Below are positions 53,191 through 62,474 of a DNA stretch of 64,000 nucleotides, one piece after another. Origin of the DNA: Streptomyces sp. NBC_01497 (GTDB lineage Bacteria; Actinomycetota; Actinomycetes; Streptomycetales; Streptomycetaceae); contig NZ_CP109427.1 of the NCBI RefSeq assembly GCF_036250695.1, forward strand, positions 7,068,001-7,132,000. The letters are read 5' to 3'. The notes beneath the pieces are model-generated. The model saw only the letters and a list, made by a program, of their open reading frames with translations, was not told the origin of the DNA and searched no databases. Every line of letters starts with the position of its first letter. The stretch's first letter is position 1. Made by a program: the position numbers and the translations under genes.

Positions 53191-53700
53191 GTGAAATTGT
53201 CCGGCGGGGTCGAATGGGCTCTGCACTGCTGTGTCGTCCTGACCGAGGCCACGGCCCCGGTTCCCGCGGCGCGCCTCGCGGAGTTGCACGACGTGTCAGG
53301 GACCTACCTCGCCAAGCAACTCCAGGCACTCTCGCGCGCGGGCCTGGTCGGTTCCGTCCAGGGCAAGGCAGGCGGATACGTCCTGACCCGGGCACCCGAA
53401 CTCATCACCGTCCTCGACGTCGTCGTGGCGCTCGACGGCCCCCGGCCCGCCTTCGTGTGCACGGAGATACGTCAGAGGGGCCCGCTGGCGACACCGCGGG
53501 AGGACTGCACCCGGCCCTGTGCCATCGCCCGCGCGATGGCGGGCGCGGACGCCGCATGGCGGGCGGCACTGCGGGGGACATCCGTCGCGGACCTCGCCAG
53601 GAACGTCGAAGAGGACTCAGGACCCACCGCGCCCGCCGGCGTCCGCGCCTGGCTGACCGGACCGGACGGTGGCGCTCCCCGGAGCCTCCCGTACGAGTGA
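53191..53700 (+). CDS. Rrf2-family transcriptional regulator
   Basis: A 169-residue regulator with an N-terminal winged HTH (about 5-65; LAELHDVSGTYLAKQLQALSRAGLV) and three cysteines in the Rrf2 pattern, C-x15-C-x3-C (CTEIR ... DCTRPC, near 90-110). These often hold an Fe-S cluster or sense thiols/NO. GTG 53191 has GGGGAGG seven bases upstream. Divergent to the NmrA-like gene and probably autoregulated through the tandem sites. Confidence 0.9.
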   Translation: MKLSGGVEWALHCCVVLTEATAPVPAARLAELHDVSGTYLAKQLQALSRAGLVGSVQGKAGGYVLTRAPELITVLDVVVALDGPRPAFVCTEIRQRGPLATPREDCTRPCAIARAMAGADAAWRAALRGTSVADLARNVEEDSGPTAPAGVRAWLTGPDGGAPRSLPYE

Positions 53701-54307
53701 GCGCCGAGGCCGTCGCGCGACCGCGACAGTCACGCTTCCGGCACACGCGCGGCATCCCGCGCCGTGCCGCCCGGCCCGATCCGCGGTGATTCCGCCCTGT
53801 GCCCGGTCCGTGATGCCGCCCTCGGGGTCCACACCGCGTGCGCCCCGGTCCGTCGTGCCGCGGAAGCCACCCGGGGAAGGGGCCCGCGGACACCGGCGTG
53901 ATCCCGCTCGGAGCCTCATGTCTGATTCTCGGCACCCGGGCCCATGACCGCGTGCACCGCGGCCCTGGACGGCAGCGGCCCGCCGCGCGACGGGGAACGC
54001 TGCACCACGGCCGGCACCGTGACCGGACGGCGGTGCGCCACCGGCGTCGTACGGCACGACACGGGGCCTTCGCGCCCAGCGGAGCGGTCGTCGCGGCCAG
54101 GCCTCGCGCCTCGCATGCCCGGCCGACGCTCTCCTCGGCTCGGCGGGCTGTCGACGAGTACGGCCGGTGGCGTGGCGCGTTGGCGAAGGCCATGGCGACC
54201 GGGCCGAACGGCTTCACACTCGGCGCCGCACCGAACCACCGCTCACCCGCGGCCGGTGGGGCCGGCCGTCGGCACCGCCGCCCGGGAGGCGGGAGAGCCG
54301 GATCGGG
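53701..54307. other. Long intergenic region without a gene
   Basis: 607 bases between convergent genes. Long open frames exist on both strands but are arginine/proline-rich with no motif. No RNA, repeat of note or terminator was identified. Confidence 0.55.
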
Positions 54308-55321
54308 TCAGGCGTGCTGGCGCAACCGGTCCAGGCCCTCCACCGACCGTGCGTCCCCCTCCAGGCCCGCCCGCAGCCGCAGTGCGATGCCCTCGCGCAG
54401 TCCCCAGGGGCACACGGGCAGTTCGGCGATGCCCGCCGAGTCCATCAGTGCCTCCGCGAGCAGCGCGCCCGCCAGGATGTGCGGCGCACGCGCCCGGGAG
54501 ACCCCCGGCCGCTCCGCGCGCTCCTGCCAGGTCATGGCCGCGAGGTCCGGCAGGACCGCGCGCAGCCGTCCGAGATCGAGCGTGGGCGGCCCGGACAGGT
54601 CCGCCGTGCTGACGGCGGCGGCCGGGGTGTCGCCGCCCGCAGGCCGCTCGATGTCCGCCGTGACCGTCGCGAGCTGGGCGAAGACCCTGGACGCTCCGAC
54701 GCATCCGATGTCCTCGGGCAGCCGTCCGAGGGCCTTCAGGAGTACGGGGACCTCACGCGCCAGGTACCGGCGCAGCCGGGCCACGTCGTGCGGGCTCGGC
54801 GGGTCGCCCGGCAGGGCCGCGAGCGTCAGTCGCCGTGCCCCGAGCGGCGAGGACACGAAGCTCCCGGCCCGGGAGCCCGTGCCGAGGGCCAGTTCGAACG
54901 TTCCGCCACCGATGTCCGCGACGAGCAGGGGCTCGTCGCGGCCGGGTCTTCTCCACGCCCGCGCGCCCTCGTACGTCAGTCTCGCCTCCTGGCGGGGCGT
55001 CAGCACCCCCAGCCGTACGCCGCTGGCCGCCGCCACCCGGGCCAGGACCGCGTCCCGGTTGGGCGCGTCGCGTACCACCGAGGTCGCGAAGGCGACCATC
55101 TCCTCGGCGCCGTGCAGCGCCGCCGTGTCGGCCGCGCGGCCCACCGCCCGCACCAGCCGGGCCATCGACTTCTCCCGGATACGCCCGTCGGGACCCACGT
55201 CGCGGGAGAGCGTCACCTTGTGCTTCACCGTCACCGACTGCCGCGGCGGCTGCTTCTTGCGCAACTCGACCACATCCACATGCGCCGACGTCGAACCCAC
55301 ATCAACCACCGCGACACGCAT
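54308..55321 (-). CDS. Exopolyphosphatase (Ppx/GppA family)
   Basis: A 337-residue actin-like ATPase-fold phosphatase. The phosphate-1 loop reads VVDVGSTSAHVDVVE (5-19) and the second loop LLVADIGGGTFELALG (near 145-160). Family members cleave polyphosphate or pppGpp. The protein is near the 300-residue size of short actinobacterial Ppx proteins and lacks the HD-like C-terminal domain of E. coli Ppx. ATG 55321 has GGAGGGGG nine bases upstream. Confidence 0.92.
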   Translation of the reverse strand: MRVAVVDVGSTSAHVDVVELRKKQPPRQSVTVKHKVTLSRDVGPDGRIREKSMARLVRAVGRAADTAALHGAEEMVAFATSVVRDAPNRDAVLARVAAASGVRLGVLTPRQEARLTYEGARAWRRPGRDEPLLVADIGGGTFELALGTGSRAGSFVSSPLGARRLTLAALPGDPPSPHDVARLRRYLAREVPVLLKALGRLPEDIGCVGASRVFAQLATVTADIERPAGGDTPAAAVSTADLSGPPTLDLGRLRAVLPDLAAMTWQERAERPGVSRARAPHILAGALLAEALMDSAGIAELPVCPWGLREGIALRLRAGLEGDARSVEGLDRLRQHA

Positions 55322-55640
55322 CACGCCGCACCCCCTCCGGAACCGAAACGAACCATTATGCCGTTCGCACAGCTGCGTGTACCCGGAGATCGCCTGTCCG
55401 GACGTCCGCAAGCATGCGATCTTCGACACAGCAGGGCGTGCCCGACCGGCCGGTTCCGCCCTTGCGCACCTCGCGGGTGGGCTCCCCGCACGCAAGCCGG
55501 GGCAGGCACGAGAGGCCGCGCCACCGGATCGCGCCGGACGTCGGGCCCGGCGATACTGGCCTCGCCGGCGTACGGGCGCCGGCACCCGTACGCGGTCCGC
55601 CGGGCACGGGGACCCCCGTCCGTCCCAGAGGGAGCGCACC

Positions 55641-55955
55641 ATGACCACCCTGCCGGCCGACCCCGTCGTCGCCTCGTTCGTGACCGCGCTCAACGCGGGG
55701 GACCGGGACGCGTTCCGCGCCGTGCTGACGGACGACGCGACGATGTCCGACGACGGCAGTGAGCGCGACCTGGCTGCCTGGACCGACCGGGAGATCTTTT
55801 CCTCGTCCGGACACCTGGAGGTCGAATCCCAGTCGGACGACGGTCTCTCGCTCGTCGCGGACTACTCCAACGCGACGTACGGCCACATGCGGACCCGGTG
55901 GTCCTTCACCGTCCGGGGCGAGAGGATCAGCCGCTTCGAGACCGGCCAGGCCTGA
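55641..55955 (+). CDS. SnoaL/NTF2-like small protein
   Basis: A 104-residue NTF2-fold protein with the typical first helix VVASFVTALNAGDRDAFRAVL and DDATMSDDGSE loop, then strands ending in RWSFTVRGERISRFETGQA. ATG 55641 has GGGAG upstream. No catalytic role can be assigned. It is divergent from the Ppx gene, 319 bases away, with only low-complexity intergenic DNA between. Confidence 0.78.
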   Translation: MTTLPADPVVASFVTALNAGDRDAFRAVLTDDATMSDDGSERDLAAWTDREIFSSSGHLEVESQSDDGLSLVADYSNATYGHMRTRWSFTVRGERISRFETGQA

Positions 55956-56073
55956 CGCGTTCCGGCCCCGGCTTGTCCGGGCGTATCCCGGCGCGTCCCG
56001 GCGACGGCGCTGCCCCGGCGCGATGTCGGCGCCACCCGGCCCCCGGCCCGCCGGCCCGGCGAACGGACAGTGT

Positions 56074-56742
56074 TCACGCGGTCGTCGGTGTCCGCAGCGA
56101 CGCCAGCGCCTGCGCGTACAGCGTCTCCTTGATCCGGCCCCGCACCGGCACGGACTTCACCGCGAGCGGCCGTGCCAGTTCCACCGCCGTCGCGAGGACC
56201 TGGCCGGCGTCCGCCACGGCGTCCACGATCGCGAGTTCCCGCGCGGCCCGGCCACCGTAGCGGCGTCCCGTGGTCATCGCCTCGTGCGCGACGGCGGGGG
56301 TCAGCCGCGCGCGCAGCAGGTCGGACATGCCCGGTTGGAAGGGCAGACCCAGGTCCACCTCGGGCAGACAGAAGTAACCGCGGTCCGCGCGCATCACCCG
56401 TAGGTCGTGGGCGAGCGCCCACATCGCCCCGGCGGCGAACGTGTGCCCGTTCAGCGCGGCGACCGTGACCACCGGCGAGGCGAGCGTGCGGGCGAGCAGC
56501 CCCTGCACCCGGTCGAGGTAGGCGGCCTGCTGGTCGCCGTGGGCCAGCAGCCAGTCCAGGTCGAGACCGTTCGAGAAGAACTTGCCGCTGCCGGCCGTCA
56601 CCAGTGCCTTCGGGCCTTCGGCCGCGTCCACCGCGTCCAGGGCGGCCTCCCACGCGGTCAGCCGGTCGGGGTGGAAGCGGTTCTCGTCGTCCGGGTCCAG
56701 GTGGAGGACGAAGACCTCGCCGTCCCGTTCGAGCTCGGGCAT
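56074..56742 (-). CDS. Enoyl-CoA hydratase/isomerase family protein
   Basis: A 222-residue crotonase-superfamily protein, shorter than the usual 255-260. Oxyanion-hole segments are AGSGKFFSNGLDLDWL (50-65) and ALNGHTFAAGAMWALAHDLRVM (95-116). The YFCLPEVDLGLPFQPGM segment has E at the position of one of the catalytic acids. Substrate is an acyl-CoA of unknown type, perhaps with isomerase activity. ATG 56742 has AGGAG nine bases upstream. Confidence 0.9.
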   Translation of the reverse strand: MPELERDGEVFVLHLDPDDENRFHPDRLTAWEAALDAVDAAEGPKALVTAGSGKFFSNGLDLDWLLAHGDQQAAYLDRVQGLLARTLASPVVTVAALNGHTFAAGAMWALAHDLRVMRADRGYFCLPEVDLGLPFQPGMSDLLRARLTPAVAHEAMTTGRRYGGRAARELAIVDAVADAGQVLATAVELARPLAVKSVPVRGRIKETLYAQALASLRTPTTA

Positions 56743-57232
56743 GGTGGCGCTCCTGTCGCAGAGGGGGAGGGCGCCCCGTGGCGAGCGCCCGACCGAAGCC
56801 TGCCGCGCCGCACGCCCCCGGCGCACCCCCCCAAGGACGGTGGTGGTTGCGAGATCGATCACTCCGGCGCGGTGCCGCCGCCGGCTCCCGGCGGCACCCG
56901 GTGGGTCCAACAGTCGACCGGGACCTGCGGTGTTGTGGCCCCGGCCGCCGGCTCCCGTCGAGCGTCGAGCGTCGCGGGGGGCGGGGGCGGGGGCGGGGGG
57001 CGGGGCACACGCGACCCTGGCCGCCCCCGCCCCGCCCGCGACCAGGGGGAGTGCGCCGTGGTGTCGCGCGCCCCCATGCGTCGGCATCCGCACCGGCACC
57101 ACGTACGACGTAGCCCGGACGGCCCCGTCCGCTGGCCCGGGGGACGGACGCGGGTTCCACTGGTGGCGACAAGCACGTCCCGGGCTGCCCACCGGCGTCC
57201 AGGCGGACGTCCCCCAGGACCCCGGAGTCACC
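56743..57232. other. Intergenic region containing a G-quadruplex-like tract
   Basis: 490 bases between the divergent hydratase and cupredoxin genes. Five runs of four to six G separated by single C (56976-57005) could form a G-quadruplex on the plus strand. No gene was seen. Confidence 0.55.
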
Positions 57233-57673
57233 ATGTCGCTCTCGCTCCGCACCGGCCGGCCACGGTTCGCCCTGGCCGCCCTCGCCCTGACCGCCCTCGC
57301 CCTCGCGGGCTGCTCGGACAGCAACAGCGGCGGGAGCAGCAGCAGCAGCTCCAAGCCCACGTCCGCACCCGCCTCGGCGTCCGCGGCCACCTCCGCCGCA
57401 AGCTCCGCGCCGGCCACGGGCAAGACCACGATCACCATCAACAACTTCAAGTTCATGCCGTCGAAGCTGACGGTGAAGGCCGGTGCCAAGGTCACGGTCA
57501 CCAACAAGGACACGACCGCCCACACGGTCACCGGCACGGGCAGCGGAAAGTTCAACACCGGGCACATCCAGCCCGGCAAGACGACGACGTTCACGGCGCC
57601 GAACAAGGCGGGCTCCTACCCGTTCGACTGTTCCATCCATCCCTTCATGAAGGGCACACTCACAGTCAGCTGA
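57233..57673 (+). CDS. Cupredoxin (plastocyanin-like) lipoprotein
   Basis: A 146-residue exported protein: a type II signal peptide with lipobox LALAGC (C27), a Ser/Ala/Thr-rich linker (28-62) and a cupredoxin domain (65-146). The blue-copper ligands are visible: H97, C133, H136 and M139 (FDCSIHPFM). It probably carries electrons or copper at the outer face of the membrane. ATG 57233 has GGAG upstream. A small membrane protein gene follows after nine bases. Confidence 0.9.
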   Translation: MSLSLRTGRPRFALAALALTALALAGCSDSNSGGSSSSSSKPTSAPASASAATSAASSAPATGKTTITINNFKFMPSKLTVKAGAKVTVTNKDTTAHTVTGTGSGKFNTGHIQPGKTTTFTAPNKAGSYPFDCSIHPFMKGTLTVS

Positions 57674-57682
57674 GGAGCCGCC

Positions 57683-58138
57683 ATGACAAGCGAGACACAA
57701 GCGGGACGCTTCCCGCGGGGCATCGCACGGTTGCTGGCAGCGGCCGGCCTGGTCGTCGACGCCTACCTGCACGCCCACCTGGCCGGACGGTACGACGCCG
57801 TCAGCGACAGCATCAGCCAGGGCACGCTCTTTCGCATCGAGTCCGCGATCGCCGGGGTCGCCGCCCTGCTCGTGCTGTTCTGGCGGCGCGTACCGGGTGA
57901 CCTGTTCGCCTGGGCCACCGCGGCGGGCGGGCTCGCGCTGCTGCTGATCTACCGCTACGACGACGTCGGATCGTTCGGCCCGTTCCCCGACATGTACGAG
58001 CCGATCTGGTACAGCGACAAGACCATCACGGTCATCGCGCAGGCCGTGACGATCGTCGCGACGGTGTTCCTGCTCCTGTACCGGCCCGGCAGGATGCGGG
58101 CCGCGCGCGGGACGCACGGCAGGCACGCCTCGTACTGA
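57683..58138 (+). CDS. Hypothetical four-helix membrane protein
   Basis: A 151-residue protein with hydrophobic segments at about 17-34, 54-68, 78-90 and 115-132. Conserved-looking polar positions include DAYLHAHLAGRYD and FPDMYEPIWYSDKT. It starts nine bases after the cupredoxin stop, with GAGGAG six bases upstream of its ATG, so the two are co-transcribed and might act together in copper or electron transfer. I do not recognise a named family. Confidence 0.75.
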   Translation: MTSETQAGRFPRGIARLLAAAGLVVDAYLHAHLAGRYDAVSDSISQGTLFRIESAIAGVAALLVLFWRRVPGDLFAWATAAGGLALLLIYRYDDVGSFGPFPDMYEPIWYSDKTITVIAQAVTIVATVFLLLYRPGRMRAARGTHGRHASY

Positions 58139-58397
58139 CCGTCCGAACCCGGCCGGGTCACCCCGGCTCGTACGGCCGGCGCGACCCCGGCGGCACGGTC
58201 GCGCCACCCGCTCCCGTACGACCGGCGTGACCCACAGACCTCACCGACCCCACAGACCTCACCGACCCGACCGGCGCGACCGGTCGGGTCGGCCGGGTTT
58301 CGGGACCGCCGCGCCGGGCACGGCTACGGGTGCCCAGGTGATCGCACGGCACCCCCGGCAGGGATCACCGCGTCTCCCGCAGAAGGAGCCCGCCGCC

Positions 58398-59273
58398 GTG
58401 CGCATCGGCATCGCCCTCCCGAACACCACCACCGGCACCAGCGCCCCCGTGATGCGGGCCTGGGCGAAGCGCGCCGAGGAGCGCGGCTTCGCCTTCGTCT
58501 CCACCATCGGCCGCGTCCCGTACCCGTCGTACGACTCGCTGACCGCCCTCGCCGTCGTCGCCGGTGCCACGTCGCACATCGGGCTCACCACCAACGCGGT
58601 GCTCGCTCCGACCTACCCCGACGCGGTCCTCGCGAAGATCACCGGCACGCTGGCGCAGCTCAGCGGGGACCGCCTCACCCTCGGCCTCGGCGTCGGCGCC
58701 CGCGCGTCCGACTACCTCCCGGCGGAACGGGACTTCGCGGGCCGGGGCGCCGCGTTCGACCGGCAGCTGGAGTACCTGCACGCCGCCTGGCGCGGCGAGG
58801 CCGTCGAGGACGGTGACTTCCCCGGCGAACGCCGCGCGGTCGTGCCCGGCGGGGGTACGGTGCCGGTCCTCATCGGCGGTCACGGCGCGCGTGCCGTCCG
58901 CCGCACCGCGCGGTGGGGTGCGGGCTGGACGGGCGCGGGCGGCGGCCCGCGCAGGGCCGAGCCGATGGTCGGCCGGGTACGCGAGGCGTGGAGCGCGGCC
59001 GGTCGCGCCGGGGAGCCCCGGCTGCTGGGTCTCGCGTACTTCTGCGCGGCCGGGGACGCCGCGAGCGCCGAGGCTTCCGACCGCTACGTGCGCGGCTACT
59101 ACGCCTACGCGGGCGAGCACGCCGACACCATCGCGGACGGTGTCGTACGCACGCCGCGGCGCATCCGCGGGATCGTCGACGAGTTCGCCGCGATCGGCGT
59201 CAACGAGCTGACGTTCACTCCCACGATCGCGCGTCCCGACGAGGTCGACCGGCTGGCGGATCTGGTCCTGTGA
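58398..59273 (+). CDS. LLM-class F420/FMN-dependent oxidoreductase
   Basis: A 291-residue luciferase-like TIM-barrel monooxygenase. The conserved GIALPNTTTG start, LTLGLGVGAR, PAERDFAGRGAAFDRQLEYL and VPVLIGGHGARAVRRTARWGAGW segments identify the actinobacterial F420-dependent subgroup. The substrate is unknown. GTG 58398 has AAGGAG nine bases upstream. It is separated from neighbours by repeat-containing DNA. Confidence 0.9.
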   Translation: MRIGIALPNTTTGTSAPVMRAWAKRAEERGFAFVSTIGRVPYPSYDSLTALAVVAGATSHIGLTTNAVLAPTYPDAVLAKITGTLAQLSGDRLTLGLGVGARASDYLPAERDFAGRGAAFDRQLEYLHAAWRGEAVEDGDFPGERRAVVPGGGTVPVLIGGHGARAVRRTARWGAGWTGAGGGPRRAEPMVGRVREAWSAAGRAGEPRLLGLAYFCAAGDAASAEASDRYVRGYYAYAGEHADTIADGVVRTPRRIRGIVDEFAAIGVNELTFTPTIARPDEVDRLADLVL

Positions 59274-59418
59274 GACGGGCGTTCCGTTCCCGTTCGGTAA
59301 CGTCCCCGGGACAGTCCCGAAGGCACCACGCGGAGTAGTGTGAAGAGGTCGGCGGCAGGGGGTCGCCGAACATCTCCGGTCCCGGCCGGACGGGTGGGTG
59401 GAGGTGGGACAACGGTCG

Positions 59419-59640
59419 ATGTCCGAGACAGATGACTCGTCGGCCAGCCCCGTGGGGGCGATCGGCCGGATCACGGTTCCGATCCCGCAGGACGGCTTCG
59501 GCGAAGTGCTGGTCGCCGTACGGGGCGGCTCCGAGGCGTACGCCGCCTGGGCGGAGCAGCCGATCGGCAGACACATCCGGGTGATGGTCACCGAGTGCAT
59601 TTCGGCACGTTCCGTGATCGTGGAGCCCCTTCCCTCCTGA
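59419..59640 (+). CDS. NfeD-like OB-fold protein
   Basis: A 73-residue protein resembling the soluble C-terminal OB-fold of NfeD: GAIGRITVPIPQDGFGEVLVAVRGG and IGRHIRVMVTECISARSVIVEPL. It has no membrane segment of its own. It lies 36 bases before a flotillin-family gene, the classical nfeD-flotillin pairing of membrane-microdomain scaffolds. ATG 59419 follows a GGAGG ten bases upstream; a GTG at 59398 would add seven residues. Confidence 0.7.
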   Translation: MSETDDSSASPVGAIGRITVPIPQDGFGEVLVAVRGGSEAYAAWAEQPIGRHIRVMVTECISARSVIVEPLPS

Positions 59641-59676
59641 CCACCATCCAACGCGTTTTGCGACAGGAGTCTTCTC

Positions 59677-60924
59677 ATGTTGTTCTGGCGTGTTCCCGCG
59701 CCCAACGAGGCGATGCTCATCTCTGGTTCGAAGCGGCGGCGGGAGGACACGCAGTTCCGCATCGTCACCGGACACGGCAGTTTCGTCCTCCCCGTCAAAC
59801 AGCGGGCGCGCATGCTCTCGCTCGCGCTGCGCGAGGCGGAGATCGCCGAAGAGTGCGTCACCCAGCAGGGCATCCGGCTGACCGTTCGCGCGGTCGCCGT
59901 CTTCAAGGTGGGCGACGACGCGGTGTCGATCGCCAACGCCGCCCGCAGGTTCCTCACCGAGCAGCACCGCATGGAGGAACTGGTCGGCCGGATCTTCTCC
60001 GGTCACCTGCGGTCCATCATCGGCGGTCTCACCGTCGAGCAGATCATCCGGGAGCGTGACCGCGTCTCCCAGGAGGTCAAGGCAGGCAGCCACAGCGAGA
60101 TGGAGAAGCTGGGCATCGTCGTCGACGCCCTGCAGATCCAAGAGATCATGGACAGCACCGGCTACGTCGACAACCTGGCGGCGCCGCACGCGGCGGCGGT
60201 CGCGAGCCAGGCGCGCATCGCGGCGGCCCGTGCCGACCAGCAGGCGGCGGAGCGCGAGCAGGAGGCCGCGGCGCTGAAGGCCGCGTACGAGAGGGACACG
60301 GCGATCAAGCGCGCCGGGTTCCAGGCCGAGACCGAGCAGGCCGCGTCCCGCGCGAGCCAGGCCGGACCGCTCGCGGAGGCCGAGGCGTCGCACGAGGTCA
60401 TCGAGGCCCAGACGGTCCTCGCGGAGCGGCAGGCACGGCTGGCCGCCCAGCGGCTGGAGGCCGAGGTCAGGCGTCCGGCGGACGCCGAGGCGTACCGGCA
60501 GCGGACCCTCGCCGAGGCGAACCGCGACCGGGCGAAGGCCGAGGCGGACGGCAAGGCGTACGCCGAGCGGACGCTCGCGCAGGCCGAGGCGGACGCGAAC
60601 GCGGCGCGCGCCGAGTCCCTGAAGAACGGCAACCAGGAACTCATCGCGGCCAACCGCGTCGTCGAGGTGCTGCCCGAGCTGGCTGAGGCGGCGTCCCGGG
60701 GTCTGCAGGGTGCCAACCTGACCGTGCTTAACGGTACGGACGGGCTCAACGAGATGGTCGCGGGCCTGGTCAGCCAGGGCATGGCCATCCTGAACACGCT
60801 GCGTGCGGGGACCGGCAACGGCCAGGGCGGCAGCGTACCGACGCCCGGTACCTCGGTCGACACCAGGGACCAGGGGCAGAGCGCCAACGGCGCGACCCCG
60901 GCCCGACGGGGCGACACCGGCTGA
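59677..60924 (+). CDS. Flotillin-family SPFH protein
   Basis: A 415-residue flotillin-like scaffold. It lacks a clear N-terminal transmembrane helix; the opening LFWRVPAPNEAMLISG resembles flotillin membrane-facing starts. The SPFH domain occupies about 5-175; a long Ala/Glu/Gln/Arg coiled coil (about 180-330, AARADQQAAEREQEAAALK) forms the flotillin domain; the tail is low-complexity. It organises membrane microdomains. ATG 59677 has CAGGAG upstream. It ends before a strong hairpin. Confidence 0.88.
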   Translation: MLFWRVPAPNEAMLISGSKRRREDTQFRIVTGHGSFVLPVKQRARMLSLALREAEIAEECVTQQGIRLTVRAVAVFKVGDDAVSIANAARRFLTEQHRMEELVGRIFSGHLRSIIGGLTVEQIIRERDRVSQEVKAGSHSEMEKLGIVVDALQIQEIMDSTGYVDNLAAPHAAAVASQARIAAARADQQAAEREQEAAALKAAYERDTAIKRAGFQAETEQAASRASQAGPLAEAEASHEVIEAQTVLAERQARLAAQRLEAEVRRPADAEAYRQRTLAEANRDRAKAEADGKAYAERTLAQAEADANAARAESLKNGNQELIAANRVVEVLPELAEAASRGLQGANLTVLNGTDGLNEMVAGLVSQGMAILNTLRAGTGNGQGGSVPTPGTSVDTRDQGQSANGATPARRGDTG

Positions 60925-61042
60925 ATCGGCACCGTCCACGGCAAGGACCGCACGGTCGGAGCCGTAGCGGCAGCTGAAGCAGTGAGAGCAGTGCAAGCAG
61001 TCCGGACATGCGAGCAGTCCGGGCACTGCACGCACGTGGCGA

Positions 61043-61082
61043 AAGGCGAAGGCCCGGTGCGCGAGCACCGGGCCTTCGCCTT
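61043..61082. terminator. Strong hairpin after the flotillin gene
   Basis: Perfect 18-base arms (61043-61060 and 61065-61082) with a GCGA tetraloop. It lies between convergent genes and can end transcripts from both directions. Confidence 0.85.
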
Positions 61083-61141
61083 CATCCACGCTCCTGGCGG
61101 CCCCGCGTACCGGCCCTGACCGGGTCGCGGCCGGGCCCCGC

Positions 61142-61303
61142 TCAGTCGCTCCGGCTGGTCGCGATCATTCCCAGCGTCACCAGCCCGAGGACGACCCAGC
61201 CGAACCAGAGCCAGCCGCTGCTGCCGAGCGCCACGGTGTAGGCGGTGATCACCACCAGCGCGATCACCGTGATGATGCCCATGCTCTTCGTGGATCCGGA
61301 CAT
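61142..61303 (-). CDS. Small two-helix membrane protein
   Basis: A 53-residue protein: MSGSTKSMGIITVIALVVI begins it, with hydrophobic helices at about 9-24 and 28-45 and a charged SRSD end. ATG 61303 is preceded by GGAGGAGG, an excellent ribosome site. It follows ctaG by 59 bases on the same strand and is probably co-transcribed. Small two-helix proteins of this kind often accompany oxidase assembly or respiratory complexes; function unknown. Confidence 0.7.
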   Translation of the reverse strand: MSGSTKSMGIITVIALVVITAYTVALGSSGWLWFGWVVLGLVTLGMIATSRSD

Positions 61304-61362
61304 CTGTGTCCTCCTCCCGGCCCGACGGTGAGGCCATCCTCACCCGAACCGGGGTCCCCGCG

Positions 61363-62313
61363 CTACTGCCCGCGAGCCTGCAGCGACGCGAGATAGGCGT
61401 TGTACGCGGCGAGCTCCTTGTCCCCGTCCCGGTCCGCGGCGCGGTCGATGCGCGTCGCCTGGCGCTGGTCGGAGCGGTACCACTGGAAGACCAGGGCGAT
61501 CAGGACCAGCACGGAGGGAACTTCGCTGAAGCCCCACGCGATCCCGCCGGCGGCCGTCTGGTCGGACAGCGCGTCGATCCCGAGCGAGGCCGCCGGGTGC
61601 TGGTACGCCTTGATCATCGGCTGGCTCGCCATCATCAGCGCGATGCCGAAGAACGCGTGGAACGGCATCCCCGCGAACAGCTCCAGCATCCGCATCAGGT
61701 AGCCGGAGCGGTGCGGGCCCGGGTCGACGCCCATGATCGGCCAGAAGAACAGCAGACCCACGGCGAGGAAGTGCACCATCATCACGATGTGCCCGGTTCC
61801 GGACCCCATCAGGTAGTCGAAGATCGGCGTGAAGTAGAAGCCGTAGAGGCTCGCGATGAACACGGGGATGGTGAACGCCGGGTGGGAGATCACCCGGACG
61901 AACCGGCTGTGCAGGAGCATCAGCAGCAGCTCGCGGGGGCCCTTGCGGCCCCGCCCCAGCACCGGCAGTGCCCGCAGCGCGAGGGTCACCGGGGCACCGA
62001 GCAGCAGCAGGATCGGCGCGACCATGCTGATGATCATGTGCTGCACCATGTGCACACTGAACATGACCATGCCGTAGTCGTTCAGTCCGGTGCACATCGT
62101 CACGCCCACCAGCAGGACGCCCAGCACGAACGCGATGCTCCGGCCCGGGGACCACGCGTCGCCCCGGCGCCACAGCCGCAGCACGCCCCATCCGTACAGG
62201 GCGATACCCAGGGCGCAGGAGACGAGGAAGAACGGGTCGGACGAGTAGACGAACGCCCGGCCCAGCGTGAACGGCGGCAAATCCATCATCATGCCGTGCA
62301 TGCTGTGATCCAT
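61363..62313 (-). CDS. ctaG: Cytochrome c oxidase assembly protein CtaG (Caa3_CtaG)
   Basis: A 316-residue polytopic protein with about seven helices and the conserved HMVQHMI, HPAFTIPVFI and MVHFLAVGLLFFWPIMGVDP segments of the Caa3_CtaG family, which supports copper-centre assembly of terminal oxidases. The N-terminus MDHSMHGMMMD is Met/His-rich and could bind copper. It may relate to the cupredoxin gene 4 kb away. It is on the minus strand with the small membrane protein downstream. Confidence 0.93.
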   Translation of the reverse strand: MDHSMHGMMMDLPPFTLGRAFVYSSDPFFLVSCALGIALYGWGVLRLWRRGDAWSPGRSIAFVLGVLLVGVTMCTGLNDYGMVMFSVHMVQHMIISMVAPILLLLGAPVTLALRALPVLGRGRKGPRELLLMLLHSRFVRVISHPAFTIPVFIASLYGFYFTPIFDYLMGSGTGHIVMMVHFLAVGLLFFWPIMGVDPGPHRSGYLMRMLELFAGMPFHAFFGIALMMASQPMIKAYQHPAASLGIDALSDQTAAGGIAWGFSEVPSVLVLIALVFQWYRSDQRQATRIDRAADRDGDKELAAYNAYLASLQARGQ

Positions 62314-62474
62314 CCGCGTACTCCTGTGGGGGCGTGATTCGTACCTGATGTCCGGGACCAGACTAGAACCGCCCCCGGCCGCGACTGCGGGCGGGGGCGG
62401 ATGTCCATCACCTGGCGCGGGGCGCCGGACCGTCCGTCCGGGAGGGGCACCGACACACCGTCAGGAACGCGTGG

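Noticed and set aside
53838..55955. A 705-codon open frame across the Ppx gene
   Set aside because: It is antisense to the Ppx coding region and low in complexity; the Ppx frame has clear conserved motifs.
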